Of a stretch of DNA of 64,000 nucleotides, positions 25,901-33,777 are shown in pieces. Each line of letters begins with the position of its first letter. Within the stretch, counting starts at the first letter, position 1. Made by a program: the position numbers and the translations under genes. The DNA is from Hyalella azteca (lineage: Eukaryota; Arthropoda; Malacostraca; Amphipoda; Hyalellidae), in contig NW_025944986.1 in assembly GCF_000764305.2 (NCBI RefSeq), forward strand, positions 186,001 through 250,000, in the 5' to 3' direction. Below the pieces are notes generated by a model, which worked only from the letters and a program-made list of their open reading frames with translations, was not told the origin of the DNA and did not search any database.

Positions 25901-28900
25901 TTTGTTTGAAAAACTTTTTGTTCATCATTAACTGCAGTAAATAATCCTAATTCAATAGTCTACTCCCAGTGGCAAATTTAACAAAAGGAAAGTGAAAAAA
26001 TGTACCTATACGACTTTACAAATAACAATCAACAAATTGAATAAGCAGTTAAGACTAAGAACCTGACTTAGATTTGATCAGTTATTAAGCAGAGGCAACA
26101 TTAGATTAGAATGTCAGAAGCTGTTATCAGGTCCGATGACAGTCATAAAGATATGAGCTGATGAGCTCTCATCTCATAAAGTCAACACAATAAGTGTTGA
26201 CTTTATCTGATAGCGCTTCAAAAGCCTCTTCTGAACCAGCTTAGAGAGCATTGTAATGCATTTTAATTGTGATGAAAAGAGTGGGATGCATTTTATGAGT
26301 GGTGCCTTCACTTGAAATTGTAAAATACACTACACTTGAATTCTATCAACTGAATTGATTCTAAAAATGTACATAAGTTTAGATCTATGAAAACAATAGG
26401 ATCAATTCAAAAGACAGAGCAATTTGATCTTCATTCCCCAAAATGGATATCTGATATTTTATCATTCATACAATGCAAATTGCTCACAATGTAATTAAAT
26501 ATATCATGATAAAGAGAATTGGTGAAAATCTTGAAGAGAAGGTATCACTACGTAGTATAAATGATGAAAATATCATTTCATTTTCAACGACTTCATCAAA
26601 AATCCCTAAACCAACAAATTTAGAATGACACTGAAAGCTAAGTTTCATCCCAGAGCAGATCATTAAACATACCCACTAATTATAAGCATATTTGTTGTGG
26701 AGGCTGGAGAGGATGTGAAGTGGTCACCAGATAACAAGAATGGCAGATGATATCACAAGTTATCTCAGATATCAGAACGTTACAAATCAATGTCATGATT
26801 ATGAGTCATCAGTAATGAATTATAATTGAAACATAAGAAATTGCTAATTAATACTAATTAGATGAGCTTTCCTGAGATTCATATATTACAAAGAAGTAAC
26901 CTACTATTGGTAGGAAGAATAAAACTAATTGTTGGAATTCTGACAGGATGACAGCAATAAGGTAGATTTAAAACCAAAATTTAACTTACACGTTTCCAGT
27001 AGTTTACCGAGTAAGAGAGTAGGTATATATAAAACTACACTCACTATGGGTATTAAAGAATTGATCAAAACAAAGTTGAAAAAAAAATTAAACAAAGAAA
27101 GTAAAGAGATATTTGTAGACATACTTTTAAGGCTGGTTGTACATCAAGATGCATATAAAACTACACTCACTATTAAAGAATTGATCAATACAAAGTTGGG
27201 AACAATTAAACTAAGTAAAGAGATATTGGTAGACAAACTTTTAAGGCTGGTTGTACGTCGAGATGACCATACACACAGAGAGTCTTCTTCTTAGGGTCAG
27301 TACCCAGCTGACCGAACAAAACAGGAGGCAGAGGGATCTGACTGCCATTGGGCAGGGTCTGGAAGGCACAAAATAAACTTTATTGTTTATGCTAGTTTAT
27401 GTTCACAGCCCATTATTCTTGGCAATTGAGATGGACTGGATGTATACAATTTTTTCTGTACCTACAGCATGGACAATATGGTTATAAATTACAGATATTA
27501 CTTAGACTAGTAGGAATGAAGAATCATTTATTTTCTTCAAGTATGCACTGAATTAATTATATATACCTAATTAACACATCACCTATATATTCATGTGCAC
27601 TTAAAAAAATAAATAACTGGATAAGATAAAGGCTAGTCAATTAAGCAAAACTGAGCATAAATTCTATTCATTTAAATTTATAAAGAAATAATGTCTGCTT
27701 ATCATAGGGCCACATTGAACCCTAATCATATCAGATAGGGAAAAAGGCACCACAGGTAGTTAGTTAGGTGTCTCTAGCCCTGGCACAATCCAAATAGTCT
27801 GCATAATTTTCATGCTATGACTTTCATAATACAAACGTGTCTGACTAGTACAGTAATGAAAATATTTCATTGAGTTTTTAACACTATGAGAGTATGTACA
27901 AAATGTTGTACCTAGTCCATATAAATTCAAATTGAAGGAAATGGTTTGAGCAGCAACAAAACTAGTACGTAAAGATATAAAGATAAGAATAGAAGACCTA
28001 CTTGCATGCCAACATCTTTAAGCTCGCAAGTGGCACCAAGAGCTTCAAGCTTTTTCTGTGTCCAATCAACCATTTTCTTTATTTCAGGTCGAGCTTCAGG
28101 CCAGGCTGACACCGACTTGATGGCCACAGCCTCTCGCAGAGTTTCCACATACTTCTCCTGGTTACTGTCAATGTGCCTGCCATAAAATTAGAACAGCTAT
28201 TATCAATGTTTGTGAATAGAGACAAACTTTATAGTAAATGGACAGATAGTTGGCAAAACACATGTTGAGTCAGTGGTCAGCCCTCAAAACATACAAAATA
28301 CACACAAAATTTGGCAAAAAGTTCACAACCAGGAACAAATGTGACCAAAATGAACATGACTTGTAATTGACTTGAAAAGACAAATGAAATGAATCTAAAT
28401 TTTCATGTCATCTGAGTGGTGGCTGTGATGCACAGGTGCAGCAGTGAGAGACACAGTCTCTGACCCTCACACACAGGTTTTTTTCTACATGCCACACACA
28501 CACCGACATGTGTCGGGGACCGACACATGGTCAACGGTGATGATCAGACCCACTCTCACTCAAGCCACACTTAGGGTGGTTTGAGTGAGGGATTTAGGGA
28601 CTCGAAATTGAACTTGAGTGAGACTATGAGAGTCTATAAGTGAAAACTATTTACTATGGCAGCAACTAGCAAGCTAGCAAGAACATAGTGACAAACCAGC
28701 AGAGGTGGGCAGTAGCGCGCTACATGTAGCGGCCGCTACATTTTCTGTAGCGGTAGCGGCTCTACATTCAAGGCAATGTAGCGGTAGCGCCCACTACATA
28801 TTTAAGTAGCGATACGAGGTTTTGCCGCTACAGTGCTACCGCTACATTTATAGATAAAGCCTTTAGATTTTACTTAAGGGGACCAGCTACCCTCCAACAA

Positions 28901-31900
28901 AACTTTTTTGTTTACAGACAGATTGTTTTGAAACTTGGTACACATATGTAAAACAGAAATCTAAGACCTTTTTGTTCATGTATATAAAAAAAAATGAAAG
29001 AAAACGTAGAATTAATAGAAAACGGCAAATAAGGGGTACTCTAAAAAAGTTTATAACTTTTGCAAATCACATGCTACAATGTCGAGAAACATATCAATAT
29101 ATATATATATATAAAAAAAGACTGGTTTTGTTATGTATATGTGGATAATTTCTTAGATTGGTAGATTAAAGTTCACATCCATGTAGGGAAGGTAAAACAT
29201 AAAAATAACTGTAACTTTTATTTACTGTATCTAACCCTGGGGTAACCCATACTAGTTCGGTTAGGTTAAGGGGACCGGCTACCCTCTGGAAAAACTTCTA
29301 CAGTTATTATCCGATCACCATGAAACTTCACATACATACGTAAAATGTAAAAATAAGAACATTTTGCTTGTATGAATTTTTCGAAAAAATTAATAGAAAA
29401 CATGAAATTCATAGAAAACGGCTTAAAAAGGGGTACTTTAGAAAATCTATCTCCTCCTACAAATATCATCCTACAACATCGAGACACGTATCATTCGCTT
29501 CGTAAGGACCATACCTAAAAATTTGATGATCACTTTTCTCATTTTCCCCTTAGTTTTTCTTTTAAGTGTGTTTTATCCCATTTTTCTCATTTTTCCCCCC
29601 TCCCCCATATAAAAAATGAACCAGACAGAAATTCAAAAAAATAATCGTCAAATTTTTAGGTAATTTTCTTACGAATCGAATGATGTATGTCTCATTGCTG
29701 TAGCTTGAAAACTGTAGGAGGAGATAGGTTTTCCGTGACAATAAGTTGAACTTTTCAAACTTTTCAGGACGGCGCGACAAAGTCCCGTACGCCTTGAAAT
29801 AGGCACTCAATGTAGCATGGATACCAAACTACAGGCTTCTGTAGCTTAATCCACTCAAGGATGCTAGCAGCAACTTGTAGCGCACCTCTACGTACAATGT
29901 TAGGAGGGTAACTGAGCTCAGATGCCAGATACACCAAGATATCTTGTCTTGCCGCTCTAATTTCGCTAGGTCTATTTAGTGAAGGAACTCCACCCCCTGC
30001 CCCCCATTAAAGCCCGGCCATCTGTGTCAATATTGCCGTACATGGATCGCAGTAGTATCGTTGGAAAGCTCAGGGCAGGTACTTTCAAATATTGCCAAGT
30101 GGACGTAAATTCTTGAACTTAAGCTCAAGAAGATACGTCTAGCGTACGATCAGCGTTTTTTGACACCTTCAAAACTTTCGTACGACCGACTTAGCTAAGA
30201 CCGTACCTTCAAACCATGTTGCATGTCAGCCAATCACAAGCTCGCTTACATCCTTTGTTTACATTATGAGTCACATGACGCCACATGACGCCATACTTCT
30301 GTGTTCAGTTATTTAAAAATTTTGTCTCTTTTTAAAAAATTCTAGACTCTTTTAATCTAATATTTTGATGACAAATGCCGTTTTAAGATAGCAAAATGTT
30401 ATTTAGTCATTAATATGACATAATGAACAACGAGAATAGAATTTTAGTAAGTTCATTTTTTAGCTTCACCCGTCAGATTCGTTTTCTGTTGACATATACT
30501 AAGAAAAAATTCATTTGATGCATGACTAACAAAATTTTCTTAATATCGAATAAGGATATTTTTCTAAATCAAAATTAGAGGATTTACCTTAAAATTATAC
30601 TAAAGTCTAGACACTAGTATGATACACTAGTCCAGACACTATTAGAGACTAGATACTAGTAACTGAATGATTACCAATCGCTTCATTCACTCAAAAGTTG
30701 CTCGTCACTCGACTTACGCGACCTTTCAATCGGCGCAAAGTTGCGTGCTCGTAACGTACTGCAAAATGTTTTGAAGGTACCATAATTTGAAGTTACGAGC
30801 ACTTAGCGGACTTACGCTGCACTTAAGCCGCTACGAGCACTTAGCAATGTTTTGAAAGTACCTGCCCAGAATGTCAGCTTTAAGATGAGACTAAGCATGT
30901 AACTGCAGCACAACTCAAGTAGAAACTATATTCAAAGATTTCAGCAGCTAATTACTTTATATCCAATTACTTAAAGAACTCTCTCACCCGCTTCCCTTTA
31001 AAGAGACGCCATGAACGTAAATATTGGCGTACAGCGATGGCAGTGGTACCATTGGAAAGAACAGAATTCCAGCTTTCAGATGAGCACAAAAACCGAAAAA
31101 CGCCAAAATTGAAAATTTTAGGGTAGCCGGTCCCCTTAATTGCAATAAAGTTGCAATGATATGTTTTACAAATGTTTTATTATCATTAAATGTTAATGAG
31201 TAATTCCCAATAGCATAACAATAAATATTTAGAGATTTCCAATAATTTTGGCCATTGTAGCGGCTAATGTAGCGCGCTACATTTTACTGTAGCGGTAGCG
31301 CCCGTTACAATCTAGTGGGTGTAGCGCATAGTGGCAAAACAGAGTTTTTTAGACTCTCCCTCAAGGCCTCAAGTTCATTTGTGAGTCCTATAAGTAGACC
31401 AGTAGAGTATCCTGGATACCAGCAGTATCATGCATAAGGAATTGATTTAAATATTGGGTAAATGAGGAAATTAAGAATGAACTGATTCTAAAAAAGCTGT
31501 GGTTTGCCACTATGGTGTAGCGGTAGCGCTCGCTACATTTAGAGCCTGTAGCAGTAGCGGTAGCGCCGCTACATTTCCAAGTAGCGCTGCCCAGCTCTGC
31601 AAAGTGCAAACCAGAGATTTTTTTGAATCAGTTCATTTTTAATTTCCTCATTTACCCAAGATTTAAACCAATTTCTTATGTATGATTATGCTCGTATCCA
31701 GGATACTTTACTGGTCTACTTATAGGACTCAAAAATGAACTTGAGGGAGAGTCTAAAAAACTCTCTGCTTTGCCACTATGCATGATACTTTACTGGTCTA
31801 CTTATAGGACTCAAAAATGAACTTGAGGGAGAGTCTAAAAAACTCTCTGCTTTGCCACTTTGCCACAAGAACTTAAGTGGCCTTGAACCTTGTTAGCCAT

Positions 31901-32208
31901 CAACTACAAAAAATAACTTTAGGTATACAAGTGACTTTTAAAATACAACACAATTCTATTTGTTCAAGAATGTGATTGTGATAATGTGAACAGAAAGTTC
32001 TTTCATTTGTTCACATCAATGATCAATTAAAGTGCCCACAACAGTGGCATGTCAGTGCCGCCCGGCGCCCGCCGCAGCGCTACGGATGGTTTCTGTCAAA
32101 AAAATAACAAATTAACAATAGATAAATCAAAATTATATATAGTTTGTAATTCAATTATTATACTCACGCAAAAATATTGGCAAGAGTTTCAGGTATTTGA
32201 GCAGGCAT
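13925..32208 (-). CDS. CNDP2: Cytosolic non-specific dipeptidase (CNDP2/carnosinase-like, peptidase M20A), whole coding span
   Basis: This metallopeptidase hydrolyses dipeptides in the cytosol using a two-metal centre and works as a dimer. Eleven coding positions join without frame error to 479 residues (human CNDP2 is 475). Metal ligands and catalytic residues are all visible: His104 in GHLDVQP (exon 3), Asp137 in STDDKG (exon 4), Glu171/Glu172 in [10 protein letters not shown] and Asp200 in ISDNYW (exon 5), His233 in DLHSGVFGG (exon 6), and His451 in GAHSQNEK (exon 10). Position 9 exists as three alternative exons, described separately. No signal peptide is present, in line with the cytosolic enzyme rather than the secreted carnosinase CNDP1. 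The promoter must lie in the roughly 150 bp between the ATG and a hAT-like insertion at 32359. Confidence 0.95.
14213..14826. repeat. 18/19-bp minisatellite, about 33 copies, in dipeptidase intron 10
   Basis: Units of AACTCATTTCGTGTCTACG with A/G, C/T and one-base length variants fill about 614 bp. Because the unit is near 18 bp, several frames stay open for about 200 codons. These are not genes. Confidence 0.95.
15311..15412 (-). CDS. CNDP2: CNDP2-like exon 10
   Basis: This exon of 34 codons is residues 432-465 and begins [20 protein letters not shown]. It contains metal ligand His451 in GAHSQNEK and ends NRTNYIEG at a GTGTGT donor. The acceptor is CGTACAG. It is phase 0 at both ends and joins any of the three exon 9 forms. 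Confidence 0.95.
16074..16226 (-). CDS. CNDP2: CNDP2-like alternative exon 9c
   Basis: This is the third version of exon 9 and the nearest to exon 10. It has 51 codons, phase 0 to 0. It reads [20 protein letters not shown], then an Ala-rich stretch, then [20 protein letters not shown] and donor GTACCG. The substrate loop REGGSIP is intact. The HGGK motif found near the start of other family members is replaced by ENEGSAP, so the His equivalent to human His380 is missing. The acceptor is the weak point: AATAAAG at 16227 fits the length, but its pyrimidine tract is poor, and an in-frame AG nine bases further in would shorten the exon to 48 codons. The acceptor region is also tandemly repeated. 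Confidence 0.8.
16227..16470. repeat. Tandem duplication of about 120 bp next to exon 9c acceptor
   Basis: The string CCTTTATTCGTCAGGATAAC occurs at 16227 and again at about 16347, each followed by related sequence (GTGTG.AAA.TGCTT..GAGGATTGGAGGG, then CGATTTCGATTGTTGTGTGG). The duplication carries the exon 9c acceptor, so a decoy acceptor sits about 120 bp upstream of the real one. Confidence 0.75.
17241..17297 (-). pseudogene. Truncated fourth copy of exon 9 (3' end of 9b only)
   Basis: These 57 bp match 17368-17424 with two differences. They encode [13 protein letters not shown] and the following GT donor, without the first two thirds of the exon or an acceptor. The fragment lies inside a ladder of related intronic repeats (17041-17424), which suggests unequal exchange after 9b was formed. 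Confidence 0.85.
17385..17534 (-). CDS. CNDP2: CNDP2-like alternative exon 9b (canonical-looking version)
   Basis: Fifty codons, phase 0 to 0, exactly the length of the equivalent human segment. It reads [20 protein letters not shown], then [16 protein letters not shown], then [14 protein letters not shown]. It keeps both the His of HGGK (human His380) and the REGGSIP substrate loop, so by itself it completes a normal enzyme. Acceptor GTGGCACAG is good; donor GTCGTA is weak. I take it as the most conserved of the three. Confidence 0.93.
18040..18066. repeat. Poly(A) tract
   Basis: About 26 consecutive A residues broken by one C, within the intron between exons 9a and 9b. It might be the end of a retroposed fragment, but no body was recognised. 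Confidence 0.6.
18889..19038 (-). CDS. CNDP2: CNDP2-like alternative exon 9a (divergent version)
   Basis: Fifty codons, phase 0 to 0, the first of the three exon 9 forms after exon 8. It reads [20 protein letters not shown], then [16 protein letters not shown], then [14 protein letters not shown]. The His near the start is kept, but the loop GGS has become GCS and there are two more Cys residues than in 9b. The acceptor GTTGGGTGCAG is good; the donor GTCCCC is poor. The frame is fully open and GC-rich like the other exons, which argues for selection rather than decay. Confidence 0.88.
20596..20742 (+). repeat. Interspersed repeat family 'CAGTACTCACTGCAG', copy 2
   Basis: Same family as 618-770, in the intron between exons 8 and 9a. 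The CGAAAACGTGAAGTCACGGA core and the GAGAAAATGCGCTAAAAATG end are conserved. Confidence 0.75.
22312..22533 (-). CDS. CNDP2: CNDP2-like exon 8
   Basis: Seventy-four codons, residues 308-381: [20 protein letters not shown], then [20 protein letters not shown], to RGSPNTMK and donor GTGAGA. Acceptor CGTGTGCAG. It contains the dimerisation-domain strand and the [17 protein letters not shown] stretch with the conserved Arg that contacts substrate carboxylate in mammalian enzymes. It ends in phase 0 so it can join any exon 9 form. An open frame running from the exon into the upstream minisatellite is not coding. Confidence 0.95.
22540..22835. repeat. 21-bp minisatellite in dipeptidase intron 7
   Basis: About thirteen units of GTGTAGAGTGTGAGTGAGGGG with small length changes. 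On the transcribed strand it is C/T-rich and abuts the exon 8 acceptor, in effect giving repeated pyrimidine tracts. Confidence 0.95.
22836..23230. repeat. 29-bp minisatellite in dipeptidase intron 7
   Basis: About thirteen units containing GTGAGCATGGGGTGTGAGCA and AGCAGCGC. It meets the 21-bp array at its left edge and reaches to within 30 bp of the exon 7 donor. The 293-, 148-, 100- and 71-codon frames over both arrays are artefacts. Confidence 0.95.
23259..23383 (-). CDS. CNDP2: CNDP2-like exon 7
   Basis: 125 nt. After the split Gly it reads [20 protein letters not shown], then [21 protein letters not shown]. Acceptor TTTGCAG; donor GTTCTT is unusual. The short donor match and the intron made almost wholly of minisatellite deserve a transcript check, but the frame continues correctly into exon 8. 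Confidence 0.9.
23807..23930 (-). CDS. CNDP2: CNDP2-like exon 6
   Basis: 124 nt, residues 225-265 plus one base: [20 protein letters not shown], then [21 protein letters not shown]. It contains His233 (human His228), which reaches into the partner subunit's active site. Acceptor CACGTGCAG, donor GTACAA. Confidence 0.95.
24574..24753 (-). CDS. CNDP2: CNDP2-like exon 5
   Basis: Sixty codons, residues 165-224. [13 protein letters not shown] carries the catalytic Glu171 and metal ligand Glu172; [20 protein letters not shown] carries metal ligand Asp200. Acceptor TTTACAG, donor GTAAAA. Confidence 0.97.
25302..25457 (-). CDS. CNDP2: CNDP2-like exon 4
   Basis: Fifty-two codons, residues 113-164: [20 protein letters not shown], then [26 protein letters not shown] supplies the bridging metal ligand Asp137. 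Acceptor CCACCAG, donor GTAAAT. Confidence 0.97.
27028..27264. repeat. Tandem duplication spanning the exon 3 donor of CNDP2
   Basis: Copy A (27028-27153) and copy B (27154-27264) both start TATAAAACTACACTCACTAT and end in the exon 3 segment coding HLDVQPALK with its donor. Copy B is the real exon end. Copy A, inside intron 3, repeats the last codons followed by GTATGT, which resembles the consensus better than the real GTTTGT. Confidence 0.85.
27239..27358 (-). CDS. CNDP2: CNDP2-like exon 3
   Basis: Forty codons, residues 73-112: [20 protein letters not shown], then [20 protein letters not shown]. His104 and Asp106 in GHLDVQP are the metal ligand and its partner. Acceptor CTTCCAG, donor GTTTGT. 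Confidence 0.96.
28002..28176 (-). CDS. CNDP2: CNDP2-like exon 2
   Basis: 175 nt: one base completing Ala14, then [38 protein letters not shown] and the remainder to [13 protein letters not shown] is the family signature near the N-terminus. Acceptor TATGGCAG, donor GTAGGT. Confidence 0.96.
28878..31135. mobile_element. TTAA-flanked inverted-repeat element, copy 1 (2.26 kb)
   Basis: Begins TTAAGGGGACCAGCTACCC (28874) and ends GGGTAGCCGGTCCCCTTAA (31139), so TTAA is duplicated and the termini are inverted repeats. A second left-type end, TTAAGGGGACCGGCTACCC, lies inside at 29266. No transposase was recognised. TTAA targets are used by piggyBac, Kolobok and Sola3 groups; I cannot choose among them. 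Confidence 0.75.
31327..31514. mobile_element. 188-bp hAT-like MITE with perfect 8-bp target duplication
   Basis: Termini CATAGTGGCAAA and TTTGCCACTATG are inverted repeats. GTGTAGCG flanks both sides (31319-31326 and 31515-31522), and removing the element and one copy restores the sequence seen uninterrupted at 37597-37700. A second copy in opposite orientation abuts at about 31600-31780 and a diverged one is at about 43270-43440. Confidence 0.85.
31600..31862. repeat. Second copy of the 188-bp MITE with an 83-bp tandem extension
   Basis: The sequence is the reverse complement of 31327-31514 with divergence. Its end, from GATACTTTACTGGTCTACTT to CTTTGCCACT, is repeated in tandem (period about 83 bp). 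Confidence 0.75.
32168..32208 (-). CDS. CNDP2: CNDP2-like exon 1 (start codon)
   Basis: Encodes [13 protein letters not shown] plus two bases of Ala14, then donor GTGAGT. The join to exon 2 gives [14 protein letters not shown], aligned with FKYIDENQDRYIK of mammalian CNDP2. The start context is AAAAAATGCC. TCAGTC motifs 20-60 bp upstream resemble arthropod initiators. Confidence 0.9.
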
Positions 32209-32358
32209 TTTTTATCAGGATACTGAAAGACTGACTGACTGAATATTCCGAACGCCAAACGTGAGGCAAGACGAGACACACACCACCCACTGCTAAATTT
32301 TGCCGATGACTGACTGATAAACGAAGTTATTTAAGTTAACGAACTACGAAGATTCGAA

Positions 32359-33777
32359 CAGTGTTGCCAACTTTTTTCTCGCCGAGATCACCAGATTGAA
32401 TAGCTCAAAATACCAGAAAAATACCAGAAATTTTATTCGTCAAAAACTGATTAATACCTTCAGATTTTATGAAATTAATCGTCAAAAACGTTGGATAGAA
32501 AAAGAAAACAATATTTTTCATAATTTTTTGCGCATATTTCTGGCGTGACGAAAAATTAGCAAAATTAAACACGTTGTATTTCACGTACGATATATGCGTG
32601 GTGCGGCATACGATTTTTTGGGAGTCATTGGAGGTTGGATATGTTAAGGGGACCGACCGGGCATACGGAAAACTTCTACAGTTATTATCCGATTGTCATG
32701 AAACTTCACATACATACGTAAAATGTAAAAAAAAACATTTTGCTCCTATGAATTTTTCGAAAAAATTGATAGAAAACGTGAAATTCATAGAAAACGGCTA
32801 AAAAGGGGTACTTCAGAAAATCTATCTACCAGCGCGTTATTTATCCTCGTAGAGTTTTGTTAAGGGACCTAAAACCCACCTCCCTTTGAGGAGCTGTCAC
32901 AAAGTCATTTTTCGACGCACAGGGACGATACTTATATCGTTCGATTCGCAAGAAAACAACCTTTAAGATGGGATAAGAAACAGAAAAACTCAAAATATTC
33001 AAATTTTAGCCCGGTCGGTCCCCTTAAGAGAAGGAAAATAAGAAACAGAAAATGGTGAAAAAGATATTTCTTTTCCTGGCTTATATTTAGAATTAAATTC
33101 AAACTTTCAAAATAATCTTTTATTCAGACTTGTCATTTCAACGTTTGTAGTTATTGTTACATTGCAAGATTATTCTAAATATTGCTCAGAAAAGCCTTGG
33201 CTCTTTCACGTCTAACTTTCACATGTACTGCATTTTTGAATAAAATCTACAAAAGGAAGTGGAGCCACGAATCAATTGGATCAGTCAGTATAACTGGAGA
33301 TAAAATTTCACAAGAGTGGTCATAGCTCATAGGCAGCTCGCAATATGTTTTTAAAACCACCAAACAGAAACGTAGGAGCTCGACAACCTCATTTGTCAAA
33401 GGCCATATCATCATTATTCACTGATCAGGTAGCAATCGTGAACCATTACTCTCGTGCACCCGGCACCGACTGCGCTAAGCATTTTTATTGTTAACATTTA
33501 GATTAGAGTTATTTCGTCAAGCGGTAATCTCGCGGTTCCGAGAATGGCAGGAAAGCTCTATTAGCTCCGATCAAATGGTAATATCCAAGCCCACGCCGGG
33601 GTAATTTCAAACATCAGAGGTGGAACTCGATGCAGTTAATTTGCAGTTAGTCAAAAAATACCAGAAATGTGCCAGATTTAGGCAATAATACAAAATCGTG
33701 AATATCAATTTCATAAACCATCTCAGAATACCAGATTCGTGAAATCTGGTATTGAAAATTACCAGTTGGCAACGCTC
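32359..33777. mobile_element. hAT-like element immediately upstream of CNDP2
   Basis: The left end CAGTGTTGCCAAC and right end GTTGGCAACGCTC are inverted repeats, flanked by GATTCGAA and GAGTCGAA (seven of eight matching). CCAGAAATACCAG-type motifs lie in both subterminal regions. No convincing transposase is seen. A TTAA element is nested at 32648-33023. The left end is only about 150 bp from the CNDP2 start codon. Confidence 0.75.
32648..33023. mobile_element. TTAA-flanked inverted-repeat element, copy 2 (376 bp)
   Basis: TTAAGGGGACCGACCGGGC at 32644 and GCCCGGTCGGTCCCCTTAA ending 33027. The interior next to the left end (ACTTCTACAGTTATTATCCG and ATGAAACTTCACATACATAC) matches copy 1 closely. 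Confidence 0.85.

Larger units (their letters stand above)
28700..31599. mobile_element. hAT-like element rich in TAGCGG repeats, with nested insertions, in CNDP2 intron 1
   Basis: The left end CAGAGGTGGGCAGTAGCGCG and right end GTAGCGCTGCCCAGCTCTG are inverted repeats. The subterminal DNA on both sides is made of repeated GTAGCGG/CCGCTAC units. The uninterrupted right end can be seen in the related piece at 37597-37800. The central part is occupied by a TTAA element (28878-31135) and a 188-bp MITE sits in the right arm (31327-31514). The 8-bp target duplication of the outer element is not clear. Confidence 0.7.
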
